A stretch of DNA of 54,812 bases from Actinomycetota bacterium. GTDB lineage: Bacteria > Actinomycetota > Thermoleophilia > Solirubrobacterales > Solirubrobacteraceae. Of the stretch, positions 25,132-34,182 are shown one piece after another (within the stretch, counting starts at the first letter, position 1; every line of letters begins with the position of its first letter). The stretch lies in assembly GCA_005885515.1 (NCBI GenBank), contig VAWK01000048.1, positions 38,534 to 93,345 of the forward strand, in the 5' to 3' direction. A program made the translations under genes and the position numbers. The notes beneath the pieces are model-generated. The model saw only the letters and a list, made by a program, of their open reading frames with translations. It had not been told where the DNA came from and made no database searches.

Positions 25132-26637
25132 TCACCAGCTCATCGCCACGTACTTGGTCTCGAGGTACTCGGCGATCCCCTCGAAGCCGCCCTCGCGGCC
25201 GAAGCCCGAATGCTTGACGCCGCCGAACGGCGCCGCCGGGTTTGACACCACGCCCTGGTTGAGCCCCACCATCCCCGTCTCGAGCGCCTCGCAGACGCGA
25301 AACGCGCGCCCGAGGTCGCGCGTGTACAGGTACGCGACCAGGCCATACTGGGTGCGGTTGGCGGCCTGCACGGCGTCCTCCTCGGAGGAGAAGCGGGCGA
25401 CCGGCGCCACCGGCCCGAAGATCTCCTCGGCCAGCACGCGCGCGTCGGCACTGACGTCGGCGAGCACCGTGGGCGCGAAGAAGTAGCCGCGGCCGTCCAG
25501 CCGTTCCCCCCCGAGCAGCACGCGCGCGCCGCGGCCGGCCGCATCGGCGACCAGATCGGCGACCTTCGTGCGCTGGTTCTCGTCGATCAGCGGCCCCACG
25601 TCGGTGCGCGGGTCGGTTCCCCGCCCGACGCGCAGCGAGCGCATCCGCTCCGCCAGCCGTCGCGCGAACTCGTCGGCCACGGAGTCGTGCACGTGGAAGC
25701 GGTTGGCGGCCGTGCACGCCTCGCCGACGTTGCGCAGCTTCGCCACCATCGCCCCGTCCACGGCGGCGTCGAGATCGGCATCCTCGAACACCAGGAACGG
25801 CGCGTTCCCGCCCAGCTCCATCGAGACCCGCAGCACCTGCTCGGCCGACTGCTCGATCAGCCGCCGCCCCACCTCGGTGGAGCCCGTGAACGACAGCTTG
25901 CGCGTGCGCGGGTCCTTCAGCAGCGGCTCGATCACCTCGCCCGAGTGGCGGGCCGTGATCACGTTCAACACGCCTCCCGGCAGCCCCGCTCGCTCGAGTA
26001 TCTGCGCCAGCGCAAGCATCGACAGGGGCGTCTGCTGCGCCGGCTTGACGACCATCGTGCAGCCGGCGGCGATCGCCGGAGCGATCTTGCGCGTTCCCAT
26101 CGCCATCGGGAAGTTCCATGGCGTCACGAACACGCACGGACCCACCGGCTGGCGCATCGTGAGGATCCGCCCGCTGCCGGTGGTGTTGACCATGTAGCGG
26201 CCGTGGACGCGCACCGCCTCCTCCGAGAACCACCTGAAGAACTCGGCCGCGTAGGCGATCTCGGCGCGCGACTCCGCCAGCGCCTTGCCCATCTCGAGCG
26301 TCATCAGCAGCGCCAGCTCCTCCGTGCGGGCCACGATCGCCTCGTACGCGCGCCGCAGGATATCTCCGCGCTCGCGCGGCGCCGTCGCCGCCCACCGTGC
26401 CTGCGTCTCCGCCGCTGCGGCGAGCGCCGCGAGCGCATCATCGACCTGCGCGTCGGCCACCTCGGTTAGCCGCTCGCCGGTGGACGGGTCCTCCACAGCG
26501 AGCGTGCCGCCCCCGCTCGCCGGCCGCCACCGTCCCCCCACATAGAGCTCCCTGGGGATCCCCTCGATCACCGCCCGCTCCTCGGCTGAGGCGGTCGCGG
26601 CGGTGGCGGACTCCTCGCTCGTGCGCTGCGCGCTCAT
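25132..26637 (-). CDS. gabD: Succinate-semialdehyde dehydrogenase-like NAD(P)-dependent aldehyde dehydrogenase
   Basis: A 501-residue aldehyde dehydrogenase. The oxyanion Asn is in VFVTPWNFPMAMGTRKIAPA, the general base Glu in VSMELGGNAPFLVFED, and the nucleophile Cys in NVGEACTAANRFHV. GMVGLNQGVVSNPAAPFGGVKHSGFGREGG at the C-terminus is characteristic of succinate-semialdehyde dehydrogenases, as is the early LYVGGRWRPA. It oxidises succinate semialdehyde, or a related short aldehyde, to the acid. I start at 26637 (MSAQRT). It is divergent from the SpoIID gene. No aminotransferase partner is adjacent, so the specificity is inferred from family resemblance. Confidence 0.85.
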   Translation of the reverse strand: MSAQRTSEESATAATASAEERAVIEGIPRELYVGGRWRPASGGGTLAVEDPSTGERLTEVADAQVDDALAALAAAAETQARWAATAPRERGDILRRAYEAIVARTEELALLMTLEMGKALAESRAEIAYAAEFFRWFSEEAVRVHGRYMVNTTGSGRILTMRQPVGPCVFVTPWNFPMAMGTRKIAPAIAAGCTMVVKPAQQTPLSMLALAQILERAGLPGGVLNVITARHSGEVIEPLLKDPRTRKLSFTGSTEVGRRLIEQSAEQVLRVSMELGGNAPFLVFEDADLDAAVDGAMVAKLRNVGEACTAANRFHVHDSVADEFARRLAERMRSLRVGRGTDPRTDVGPLIDENQRTKVADLVADAAGRGARVLLGGERLDGRGYFFAPTVLADVSADARVLAEEIFGPVAPVARFSSEEDAVQAANRTQYGLVAYLYTRDLGRAFRVCEALETGMVGLNQGVVSNPAAPFGGVKHSGFGREGGFEGIAEYLETKYVAMSW

Positions 26638-26755
26638 CGAACGGCTGAGTGCCGGCGGCAAAGCTCATGCAACCGGCGCTCTGGTCCGATCGTATGGATC
26701 AAGGGGCGATCGCGCTCAGGCACCTGCCTGCACTCCTGAGCACGCCCGGGCACGG

Positions 26756-27856
26756 ATGCTGGACATCAGACCAAACTATCACCGCCTTCGCCGCTGCCTG
26801 CCAGCGCTCGCCGGGGCCGTGACGCTCGGCCTGGCCGGCGCGAGCGCGGCCGGCGCGAGCGACCTGGTGATCGCCGGCGCGGGCTGGGGACACGGCGTGG
26901 GCATGAGCCAGGCGGGGGCGCGCGGCTACGCCGAGCGCGGTTGGTCCTACCGGGCGATCCTCGCCCGTTACTTCACCGGCACCACCATCGGCGCTGCGCC
27001 CGCGCACGCGCGCGTGCGCGTGCTCATCGGCGGCCGCGTGCGGCAGCTGTCACTCGAGAGCTACGTGCGCGGCGTGGTCTCCGCCGAGATGCCGTCGAGC
27101 TGGCCGCTCGCCGCGCTCGAGGCGCAGGCGGTAGTGAGCCGCACCTACGCCCTCACCGCGCACGCGGGCGGGTCGAAGTTCGACGTCTACGCGGACACGC
27201 GCTCGCAGGTCTACCGCGGCGCCGCGGCGCACACGCCGCAGACCGATGCCGCCGTCGCCGCCACGGCCGGACAGGTGGTCACCTACGCGGGCCGTCCCGC
27301 CATCACCTACTTCTTCGCGAACTCAGGCGGGCGCACCGAGAACGTCGAGAACGCGTTCCCAGGCTCGCTGCCCGAGCCGTGGCTGCGCGGCGTGCTCGAT
27401 CCCTACGACGGCGGCTCGCTGCACAGCTGGACGCTCACGATCGGCTTCTCCTCCGCCGCCGCGCGCCTGGGCGGGCTGGTGCGCGGGCGCTTTGCAGGCA
27501 TCGAAGTGCTGAGGCGCGGATTCTCCCCCCGCATCATCTCGGCTTACGTGCTCGGCTCAGGCGGGCGCACGCTCGTGAGCGGCGCAGAACTGGCGGCACG
27601 ACTGGGGCTGCGTGACACGTGGGCGTACTTCAGCGTGCGCAACGGCACCGTCGTCTCAGCCGAGCCCGACCGCAGCGGCCGACCGCCGAGCGCGGGCGAA
27701 GCGCCGCCGGCGCTGCCGCCCTCCGGCGGTGCCTCGCCGGGGGTGGGCGCGTCGCCGAGCGCCGACGCGCAGGGCGGCGGACAGACCGCCGCCGCCGGCG
27801 CGCCGGCCTCCTCCGGCGCGGGCGCAAGCGCGGGCGGGACCGCGGCGCCCGTCTGA
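26756..27856 (+). CDS. SpoIID/LytB-domain cell-wall protein
   Basis: A 366-residue exported protein with an N-terminal signal (LPALAGAVTLGLAGASAAGA). The SpoIID/LytB domain begins with GAGWGHGVGMSQAGARGYAERGWSYRAILARYF. It continues through LESYVRGVVSAEMPSSWPLAALEAQAVVSRTYAL, which holds the conserved Glu of this lytic-transglycosylase-related fold. A 90-residue Ala/Gly/Pro/Ser tail ends it. In sporulating bacteria SpoIID trims denuded glycan. In this apparently non-sporulating lineage a general peptidoglycan or septal role is more likely. The ATG at 26756 gives the signal peptide. Confidence 0.87.
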   Translation: MLDIRPNYHRLRRCLPALAGAVTLGLAGASAAGASDLVIAGAGWGHGVGMSQAGARGYAERGWSYRAILARYFTGTTIGAAPAHARVRVLIGGRVRQLSLESYVRGVVSAEMPSSWPLAALEAQAVVSRTYALTAHAGGSKFDVYADTRSQVYRGAAAHTPQTDAAVAATAGQVVTYAGRPAITYFFANSGGRTENVENAFPGSLPEPWLRGVLDPYDGGSLHSWTLTIGFSSAAARLGGLVRGRFAGIEVLRRGFSPRIISAYVLGSGGRTLVSGAELAARLGLRDTWAYFSVRNGTVVSAEPDRSGRPPSAGEAPPALPPSGGASPGVGASPSADAQGGGQTAAAGAPASSGAGASAGGTAAPV

Positions 27857-27885
27857 GACTCGCGCCGGCCGTAGGCTTACCCGCC

Positions 27886-28764
27886 ATGGCGCCGCTTCTG
27901 CTCGCGGATGTCCCGTGGCTGCTCTACCGCGCGTTCTTCTCGCTGCCGTCCTCGATCGTCGACGGCGAGGGTCGGCCCGTGAACGCGCTGCTGGGAACGA
28001 TCAATGCGATCCTCTCGGCGGTCGAGGCGACCGCCCCGCGCGCGGTCGTGGCCTGCTTCGGCGCCGAGCAGGCCGCCTACCGCGTGCGCCTGTATCCGCC
28101 CTATCACGCCCACCGTGACCCGATGGCGCCGGCGTTGGCGGCCCAGTGGCAGCTGGCGCCGCGGCTGCTCGACGGCCTGGGCTGGAGCGCGAGCGCCAGC
28201 GAGGAGCTGGAGGCCGACGACGTGATGTTCTCCCACGCCGAGCTCGAGCGGGCAGGCGGCGGGCAGGCGCTGTTGTTGACGGCCGACCGCGACCTGTTCG
28301 CGGCGGTCAACGAGCAGGTGGCGATCCTCGAGCTGCGCGGACGCGCCGCCCCGGTCGAGATCGGCCCGGCGCAGGTGCGCGAACGATACGGCGTGGATCC
28401 CGAGCTGGTGCGAGATTTCATCGCCCTGCGCGGCGATCCCTCCGACGGGCTGCCCGGCGCGCCGGGCGTCGGAGCCAAGACGGCCGCGACGCTGCTGCGC
28501 CGCTTCGGCTCGCTGGAGGCGGTGCTGGCTGCCGCCGAGGAGCCGAGCGCGGTGATCGCGGGCGATCTGAGCCCGCGCCTGGCGGCGGCGTTGCGCGAGA
28601 ACGCCGAGCAGCTGCGCGTCTTCCAGCAGGTCGCCACGCTCCAGCGCATCGACGTGACGGCGCCGGAGGATCGCGCCACCGACTTCGCCGGCGGCGCGCG
28701 CGCGGTGGCGGCGCTCGGCATGAAACGCCTCGCCGCCCGGCTCGAGCGGTCCGCTAAGGGGTGA
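27886..28764 (+). CDS. 5'-3' exonuclease (Pol I N-terminal-domain type)
   Basis: A 292-residue stand-alone flap/5' nuclease. The acidic metal sites are in LLLADVPWLLYRAFF, VVACFGAEQAAYR (the usual Asp is replaced by Gly-Ala), SEELEADDV, LLLTADRDLFAAV and FIALRGDPSDGLPGAPGVGAKTAATLLRRFGSLEAVL. The last is the helix-hairpin-helix DNA-binding motif with its terminal Asp. Such proteins remove RNA primers or flaps beside the polymerase I domain. The F-D-G-E site reading as FGAE is a notable change that may weaken one metal ligand. The start ATG 27886 follows the previous stop by 29 bases. Confidence 0.87.
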   Translation: MAPLLLADVPWLLYRAFFSLPSSIVDGEGRPVNALLGTINAILSAVEATAPRAVVACFGAEQAAYRVRLYPPYHAHRDPMAPALAAQWQLAPRLLDGLGWSASASEELEADDVMFSHAELERAGGGQALLLTADRDLFAAVNEQVAILELRGRAAPVEIGPAQVRERYGVDPELVRDFIALRGDPSDGLPGAPGVGAKTAATLLRRFGSLEAVLAAAEEPSAVIAGDLSPRLAAALRENAEQLRVFQQVATLQRIDVTAPEDRATDFAGGARAVAALGMKRLAARLERSAKG

Positions 28765-29839
28765 ACTTGACGGTGATCACGTCGCCGTCGGCGACCTCGT
28801 AGCCGCGGCCCTCCAGGCGCATTACGCCGCGCTCGCGAGCGCCCGCGTAGCCGCCCGCCTCGACGAGCTCGCGCCAGCCGATCACCTCCGCCCGCACGAA
28901 CCCGCGCTGCATGTCCGAGTGGATCTCCCCGGCCGCGTGCCACGCTGTCAGCCCGCGGCGCAGATGCCAGGAGTGGGCCGGTCGCGCCGCGTCCGCGGTG
29001 AAGAAGGCGATCTCATCGAGCAGCGCAAACGCCTCGCGCACCACCAGCTCGAGGCCGGACTCGCCGGTGCCGAGCTCCGCGCGCATCGCCTCCGCCTCGG
29101 GCGCCTCCAGCTCGGCCAGCTCGGCCTCGATGCGCGCCGACAGCGCCACCGCGCGCGCCTGCTGGGCCGCCGCGTGCGCCCGGACCTCTGCGGGCACCTC
29201 CTGGGAGCCCTCGTCGACGTTCGCCACGAACAGCACCGGCTTGGCGGTCAGCGAGCCCAGCTCGCGCGCCGCGTTGGGCGCCTCCTCGGGCACCGGCACC
29301 CCGCGCGCCGGCCGGCCCTGCCTCAGCTGCTCCAGAACCCGCTCCAGCCAGGCCTGCTCGGCGAGCGCCGCGCGATCGCCCCCGCGGGCCTGTTTGCTCA
29401 CCCGCTCCAGGCGGCGCTCGGCCTGCTCCAGGTCGGCCAGCACGAGCTCTGTCTCGACCGTCTCGATGTCGCGCAGAGGGTCGACGCTCCCCTCCGGGTG
29501 CACGACGCGCTCGTCGCGATGGGCGCGCACGACGTGCACGATCACGTCGGTCTCGCGGATGTTGGCCAGAAAGCGGTTGCCCAGCCCCTCGCCGTGGTGC
29601 GCGCCAGCGACCAGGCCGGCGATGTCGTGGAAGTCGATCGTGTCCCACACGATCTGCGAAGCGCCAACCGTGCGCGCGACCTGCTCGAGCCGCGCATCGC
29701 GCACCGGCACCACCGCCAGGTTGGGCTCGATCGTCGTGAACGGATAGTTCGCCGCCTCCGCCCCGGCCGCCGTGAGGGCGTTGAACAGCGAGGACTTGCC
29801 CGCGTTGGGCATTCCTACGATGCCGATCCTCGTGCTCAA
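28754..29839 (-). CDS. ychF: Redox-regulated ATPase YchF (Obg-related)
   Basis: A 361-residue Obg-family ATPase, close to the family norm of 363. The P-loop is GIVGMPNAGKSSLFNALT. NYPFTTIEPN (switch I), DIAGLVAGAHHGEGLGNRFLANIRE and FVANVDEG follow. The C-terminal TGS domain ends in RGYEVADGDVITVKFTP. YchF binds ribosomes and 26S-like regulators and prefers ATP. The start is TTG 29837-29839, which overlaps the TGA of the PAP2 gene (TTGA). No nearer ATG gives the conserved N-terminus, so coupling to upstream translation is likely. Confidence 0.94.
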   Translation of the reverse strand: MSTRIGIVGMPNAGKSSLFNALTAAGAEAANYPFTTIEPNLAVVPVRDARLEQVARTVGASQIVWDTIDFHDIAGLVAGAHHGEGLGNRFLANIRETDVIVHVVRAHRDERVVHPEGSVDPLRDIETVETELVLADLEQAERRLERVSKQARGGDRAALAEQAWLERVLEQLRQGRPARGVPVPEEAPNAARELGSLTAKPVLFVANVDEGSQEVPAEVRAHAAAQQARAVALSARIEAELAELEAPEAEAMRAELGTGESGLELVVREAFALLDEIAFFTADAARPAHSWHLRRGLTAWHAAGEIHSDMQRGFVRAEVIGWRELVEAGGYAGARERGVMRLEGRGYEVADGDVITVKFTP

Positions 29840-30372
29840 CGCCTGCCCTGCGAGGCGCGCCCTCCCGCCGCGGCGCAGGCGCGCTCGCTCGGTGCGCGGC
29901 TGCCCACGACCGTCCCCAGCAGCGCGCCGCCGATCACGTCGGACGGATAGTGCACGCCCAGATACACGCGCGAGCAGGAGAGTCCAAGCGCCAGCGCATA
30001 CAGCGCGGTGCGCGGCAGGCCGAGGCGCGAGTAGGACAGGGCGCCGGCGAACGACGTGGCCGCGTGCGCGCTGGGGAAGCTCATGCGCGTGGGCGTGCGC
30101 GTCAGCGCGGGCAGTCCCGGCAGGCACGGCCGGCGGCGGCGGACGAGCAGCTTGACGGCGGTGTTGAGCGCGTCCGCGCGCAGGACGGTTTCCATCGCCG
30201 CTCGCCAGCGCGCGCGCCTGCGCTCATCGACGCGCTGGCCGAGCGCCCCCAGCGCCAGCCACACGGCGCCGTGCTCGCCCAAGCGCGAGAAGCCCGCCAC
30301 CGCTCGCTCGCAGCGCGCGCAGTGTAAGCGGGTGCGAGCCGCGTGCAGCAGCCGCTCATCGAGGGACCGCAA
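29836..30372 (-). CDS. PAP2-family phosphatase
   Basis: A 178-residue membrane phosphatase of the PAP2 superfamily. The three active-site motifs are present: KLLVRRRRP (KxxxxxxRP), FPSAHAATSFAGAL (PSxH) and SRVYLGVHYPSDVIGG (SRxxxxxHxxxD). Hydrophobic helices surround them. Likely substrates are lipid phosphates such as phosphatidic acid or undecaprenyl diphosphate. The gene begins three bases after a small ORF and overlaps ychF, inside a co-directional block that starts with ftsH. Confidence 0.88.
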   Translation of the reverse strand: MRSLDERLLHAARTRLHCARCERAVAGFSRLGEHGAVWLALGALGQRVDERRRARWRAAMETVLRADALNTAVKLLVRRRRPCLPGLPALTRTPTRMSFPSAHAATSFAGALSYSRLGLPRTALYALALGLSCSRVYLGVHYPSDVIGGALLGTVVGSRAPSERACAAAGGRASQGRR

Positions 30373-30375
30373 CGG

Positions 30376-30594
30376 CTACGCGCCGAAGCCCACGCGCAGC
30401 TCATCGCTCTCGGAGCGAACGTAGACCACCTGGGAGAGGTCGAGGCGGACCGGGCCCTCCTCGCTGTCGATCTCATGCCAGCCGTCGGTGCCGAGCGCTT
30501 CGTTCAGCGCGTCAAGCTGCGCGTCGGTCACCCGCAGCGCGAGCACCTGTCCGCCCTGAAAGCCGATTCCGATGCGGCGCGTGGGCGTTGCCAT
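30376..30594 (-). CDS. Small conserved-looking protein, 72 aa
   Basis: I do not recognise a named family. The protein reads MATPTRRIGIGFQGGQVLALRVTDAQLDALNEALG, then HEIDSEEGPVRLDLSQVVYVRSESDELRVGFGA. The pattern of alternating beta-strands, with a helix at TDAQLDALNEAL and an HxID plus VVYVR end, looks like a small beta-rich domain. The ATG overlaps the epimerase stop (TGATG), and PAP2 follows three bases later, so it is clearly part of the operon. Composition and coupling make it a real gene. Confidence 0.75.
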   Translation of the reverse strand: MATPTRRIGIGFQGGQVLALRVTDAQLDALNEALGTDGWHEIDSEEGPVRLDLSQVVYVRSESDELRVGFGA

Positions 30595-31010
30595 CACGGC
30601 GCCACGTCCGCCGCCGGCTGAACGATCTCGGTGAGCACGCCGCCCATTCCGCGCGGGTGCAGGAAGGCCACGCGCGAGCGGCGGATGCCAACCCGCGCGT
30701 GCTCGTCGATCAGCGGCATGCCGGCCTCCCTGAGCGCCGCGAGCGTGGCGTCGACGTCGTCCACCAGGTAGGCGACGTGATGCAGTCCCGGGCCGCGCTT
30801 GGCGAGGAACTTCCCCACCGGCGTGCCCGAGTCCAGGGGCGCGAGCAGCTCCACGTGATTCTCGCCGACGTCGAGCAGAACCGCCTCCACGCCCTGATCG
30901 GCGACGACCTCCCGGTGGGCAACGCGCAGCCGCAGGCGATCGCGGTAGAGCTCGAGCGCGGGCTCGATCTCCTCGACAGCAACGCCGACGTGGTCGATCC
31001 GGGTGAACAC
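30594..31010 (-). CDS. mce: Methylmalonyl-CoA epimerase (VOC family)
   Basis: A 138-residue VOC-fold epimerase. Probable metal ligands are H7 (RIDHVGVAV), H78 (GLHHVAYLV) and E128 (LTEIVQP). The pattern from HVELLAPLD to SGTPVGKFLAKRGPGLHHVAY is diagnostic of methylmalonyl-CoA epimerase, which interconverts the R and S forms on the propionate-to-succinate route. Propane or branched substrates would feed this route, but no mutase is in the window. The GTG start (31008-31010) lies in a tight hairpin and has no ribosome site. It is 10 bases after the ftsH stop. Confidence 0.9.
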   Translation of the reverse strand: MFTRIDHVGVAVEEIEPALELYRDRLRLRVAHREVVADQGVEAVLLDVGENHVELLAPLDSGTPVGKFLAKRGPGLHHVAYLVDDVDATLAALREAGMPLIDEHARVGIRRSRVAFLHPRGMGGVLTEIVQPAADVAP

Positions 31011-31014
31011 CCGG
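30999..31014 (-). promoter_or_regulatory. Hairpin covering the mce start codon
   Basis: CCGGGTG-TT-CACCCGG is a perfect 7-bp inverted repeat (probably 6 pairs with a four-base loop) that includes the GTG start. In mRNA it would bury the start unless ribosomes finishing ftsH open it. Confidence 0.45.
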
Positions 31015-31020
31015 GCCAGT

Positions 31021-32713
31021 TTATTCGCGCGCTGGCGGCTCCGTGGCGGCCACCGCCGCCACCACGCGCAGGCCGACTCCGGGTGTGCGCTCCATGCGGG
31101 GGACCCCCGACATGATCCGATCGATCGCCTCGCGGTCCAGCACCTCGTGCTCTAGCAGCTCGTTCGCGAGCGCGTCGAGCGACTGGCGGTGCGCGACGAT
31201 CATGCGCTGAGCCGCTCTGCGCGCCTCGTCGATCAGGTCCTGGCGCTCCTCGTCGCGGATCCGCAGCGTCGTCTCGGACAGCCTCACGTCGCCGTCGGGC
31301 GCGCGACCCACGCCGGCGGTGCCCATCGCATAGTCGTGGACCATCGCGTGGGCGATATCCGCCACCCGCTTGAGGTCATCCGAGGCGCCGGTCGTGATCG
31401 CGCCGAACACCACCTGCTCGGCGACGCGCCCGCCGAGCAGGACGGTCATGTAGTCCAGCAGCTCCTCGCGCGTCTTCAGATACCGGTCTTCGGCGGGCAG
31501 GTTCAGCGTGTAGCCCAACGAGCGCCCCCGCGGCACGATCGAGATCCGGTGCACGCGGTCGACCGTCGGCAGCAGCTCTCCGCACAGCGCGTGTCCGGCC
31601 TCGTGGAAGGCGACCACCCGCTTCTCGTGCGCGTTCAGCACGCGCCGCGACTGCACGCCGGCGATCACTCGCTCCAGGGCCGCGTCGAAGTCGGCCGTGA
31701 CGATCGCAGCGGCGCCCGGAGATCGCGGCCTCGTTGCAGATGTTCGCCAGGTCAGCGCCGGTCAGGCCGCTCGTCTGCTGCGCCACCAGTGACAGGTCCA
31801 CTTCGTGCAGCGGCTTCTGGCGCGTGTGCACCGCGAGTACCCCTTCGCGCCCCTTCACGTCGGGCGGCATCACGAACACCTGGCGGTCGAAGCGGCCCGG
31901 GCGCAGCAGCGCCGGGTCGAGCTTCTCGAGCAGGTTCGAGGCGGCGATCACGACCACGCGTCCGCTCGAGGAGAAGCCGTCCATCTCCACCAGCAGCTGG
32001 TTGAGCGTCTGGTCCTTCTCGCCCGAGATGTCCGCCCCGCGCCGTCCGCCCACCGCGTCGAGCTCGTCGATGAAGATGATCGCCGGTTCGTGCTTGCGCG
32101 CGATCGCGAACAGGCGGCGAATGCGCGCGGCGCCTAGCCCCGCGAACATCTCCACGAACGAGGCCGCCGACTGGGCAAAGAACCGTGCTCCGGACTCGTG
32201 CGCCACGGCCTTCGCGAGCAGCGTCTTGCCGGTTCCGGGCGGGCCGTGCAGGAGGATCCCCTTGGGCACCGTCGCCCCCATCGCCTGGAAGGCCCGCGGA
32301 TCGCGCAGGAACTCGACGATCTCCTGCAGCTCCCCCTTGGCTTCGTCCACACCGGCGATGTCCGCGAACGACACCGCCTGGCTCGAGGCCGGCTTGATCT
32401 GCTGCGGCTTGATGCGCGGCATCACCTTCAGCGTCCGCCACATCACCAGGATGATCGCCGTGAAGAAGACGAACATCAGCACCGGCTGCCACTGAAGCGC
32501 CCAGTTCTGAACTTCGGTGATGAACGACGTTCCCGACCCCGCCGCGACAGGCGCCGCGTGGGTAACGACGTGAGGCTGCGTGCTCGCGTGTGCCAGCGGC
32601 GGCTGTCCAAGCAGCGCGTGCGCGAGGCGCGCCGGCGGCACCTTGAACACGCCGCGCACGGCCTGCGTGACCCCCGCGTTGACCGCTTCCAACAGCTGCG
32701 CCATCCTTGGCAT
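31021..32713 (-). pseudogene. ftsH: FtsH-type AAA+ membrane protease, interrupted by an apparent one-base frameshift
   Basis: The N-terminal part has one clear membrane segment ([18 protein letters not shown]), the AAA+ module with GPPGTGKT (Walker A), [15 protein letters not shown] (Walker B) and the second region of homology [12 protein letters not shown]. It runs to [13 protein letters not shown]. At 31715-31717 (CCC on the plus strand) the frame changes. With one base removed it continues [24 protein letters not shown] into the zinc protease domain, [10 protein letters not shown] and later ASDDLKR. Total length is about 563 residues, short for FtsH. FtsH is normally essential, so either this copy is spare or the sequence has an error. 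Confidence 0.85.
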
Positions 32714-32823
32714 CCGCACCAGTATGGCGAGTCTGCGCGCGCTTTACCAGCGCCGGCTTGCGTTCACGCAAGCTCTCATGCAGGCCAGCTCCGCCCAGCG
32801 TGCGTTTGCGCCAGCGCGCCAGC

Positions 32824-34152
32824 TCAGCCCAGCACGCGCTGCGCCAGCGCGCCGAAGAAGTCCGTCGCCAGCTCCAGGTCGCGCACGTCGATGCGCTCGT
32901 CCGCGCCGTGGATCAGCGGCGCCGATTCGAGCAGCGACTGATGGCGCTGGGGGCAGAACCCGTACGCCACGCACTGCGGATAGGCCTCGCGGAAGTGCCG
33001 CGAGTCGGAGAACCCCGGCAGCATGAAGGGCACCACCTCGGCGCCCGGGTCCCGCTCTGAGGCCCACGCCGAGATGTGCTCCATCAGCGTCGAGCGCAGC
33101 GGCGAGTGATTGCCGACCACGCGCTCGGTGAAGGCGATGCGAAAGCCGTCGTCGCCCAGCACTTCGGCGATTCCCGCCCGCACCTCGGCCTCGCCCTGCC
33201 CCGGCGGCACGCGGCAGTCGACCTTGAGCTCCGCGCGGCTGGGGATCACGTTCACCTTCTCCGAGGCGCGGATGCGGGTGGGCGTGAACGTGACTCCGAG
33301 CATCGGCTCGAACATGACCGCCAGGCGCGCGTCGGCTGCCCGCAGGTGCGCGATTGCCGCCGCCGGATCCTCCGGGTCCTCGCCGAGACCGCGCAGCAGC
33401 TCGCGCGCCTCACCGGTCAGCCGGTAGGCGGGCTGGCGCTCCGCGAGTCGCGCGAGCACGGGCGCCATCTTCAGCAGCGCGTTGTCTCCCATGCCGGGCA
33501 TCGAGGCGTGACCGGCGACCCCGTCCGTTGTGATCGTGAAGCGGAACACGCCCTTCTCGGCGCAGCACACGCCGTAGCAGCGACGCCCCCCGTACTCGAA
33601 CACCGAGCCTCCGCCCTCATTTATGAGCAGGTCGCAGCGCGCCTTCTCAGGGTGCGTCTCGGTGAGCCACCGAGCGCCGAGCGAACCACCCGTCTCCTCG
33701 TCCACGACCGCCGCGATCAGCAACTCCCCCTTGGCGGGACGCCAGCCGGCGCGGACGAGCGAGGCCACGGCGGCCACCTCCGCGGCGACCTGGGACTTCA
33801 TGTCGAGCGCGCCGCGTCCCCAGATGAAGCCCTCGGCCAGATCGCCTGCCCAGGGATCGTGGGTCCACTCGGCGGGGTCGGCGAGCACCGTGTCGAGATG
33901 GCCGAGGTAGCACAGCGTCGGGCCCTGCTGGCCGCGCGCTCCATCCGCGCGCAGCCGCGCGAGCAGGTTGGGCCGCGTGGGCTCGGCGCCGAGTAGCTCG
34001 CACTCGAACCCCGCCTCGCGCAGGTGCTGGGCGAGATACTCGCTGGCCGGGCGCTCGTTCCCCGGCGGATTAACCGTGTTGACGCGGATCAGCTCGCGCA
34101 GCAGCTGCTGCGCCTCGGCCGCCGCCGCGGCGACCGGCGCCACCGAGCTCAT
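32824..34152 (-). CDS. M20-family zinc metallopeptidase (dipeptidase / deacylase)
   Basis: A 442-residue M20 peptidase. Metal-binding marks are LGHLDTVLADP (His-x-Asp), WGRGALDMKSQVAAE (bridging Asp), VDEETGG (catalytic and metal Glu) and the late PLIHGADERI (His). The lid domain lies in between (FTITTDGVAGHASMPGMGDNAL). The family hydrolyses peptides, N-acyl amino acids or succinyl-diaminopimelate. It begins 30 bases after the second peptide-transporter ATPase, in the same direction, so a role in digesting imported peptides is the best guess. Confidence 0.88.
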   Translation of the reverse strand: MSSVAPVAAAAAEAQQLLRELIRVNTVNPPGNERPASEYLAQHLREAGFECELLGAEPTRPNLLARLRADGARGQQGPTLCYLGHLDTVLADPAEWTHDPWAGDLAEGFIWGRGALDMKSQVAAEVAAVASLVRAGWRPAKGELLIAAVVDEETGGSLGARWLTETHPEKARCDLLINEGGGSVFEYGGRRCYGVCCAEKGVFRFTITTDGVAGHASMPGMGDNALLKMAPVLARLAERQPAYRLTGEARELLRGLGEDPEDPAAAIAHLRAADARLAVMFEPMLGVTFTPTRIRASEKVNVIPSRAELKVDCRVPPGQGEAEVRAGIAEVLGDDGFRIAFTERVVGNHSPLRSTLMEHISAWASERDPGAEVVPFMLPGFSDSRHFREAYPQCVAYGFCPQRHQSLLESAPLIHGADERIDVRDLELATDFFGALAQRVLG

Positions 34153-34182
34153 GTGGCGCTCATGCCGCGCAACCGTGGAGGC

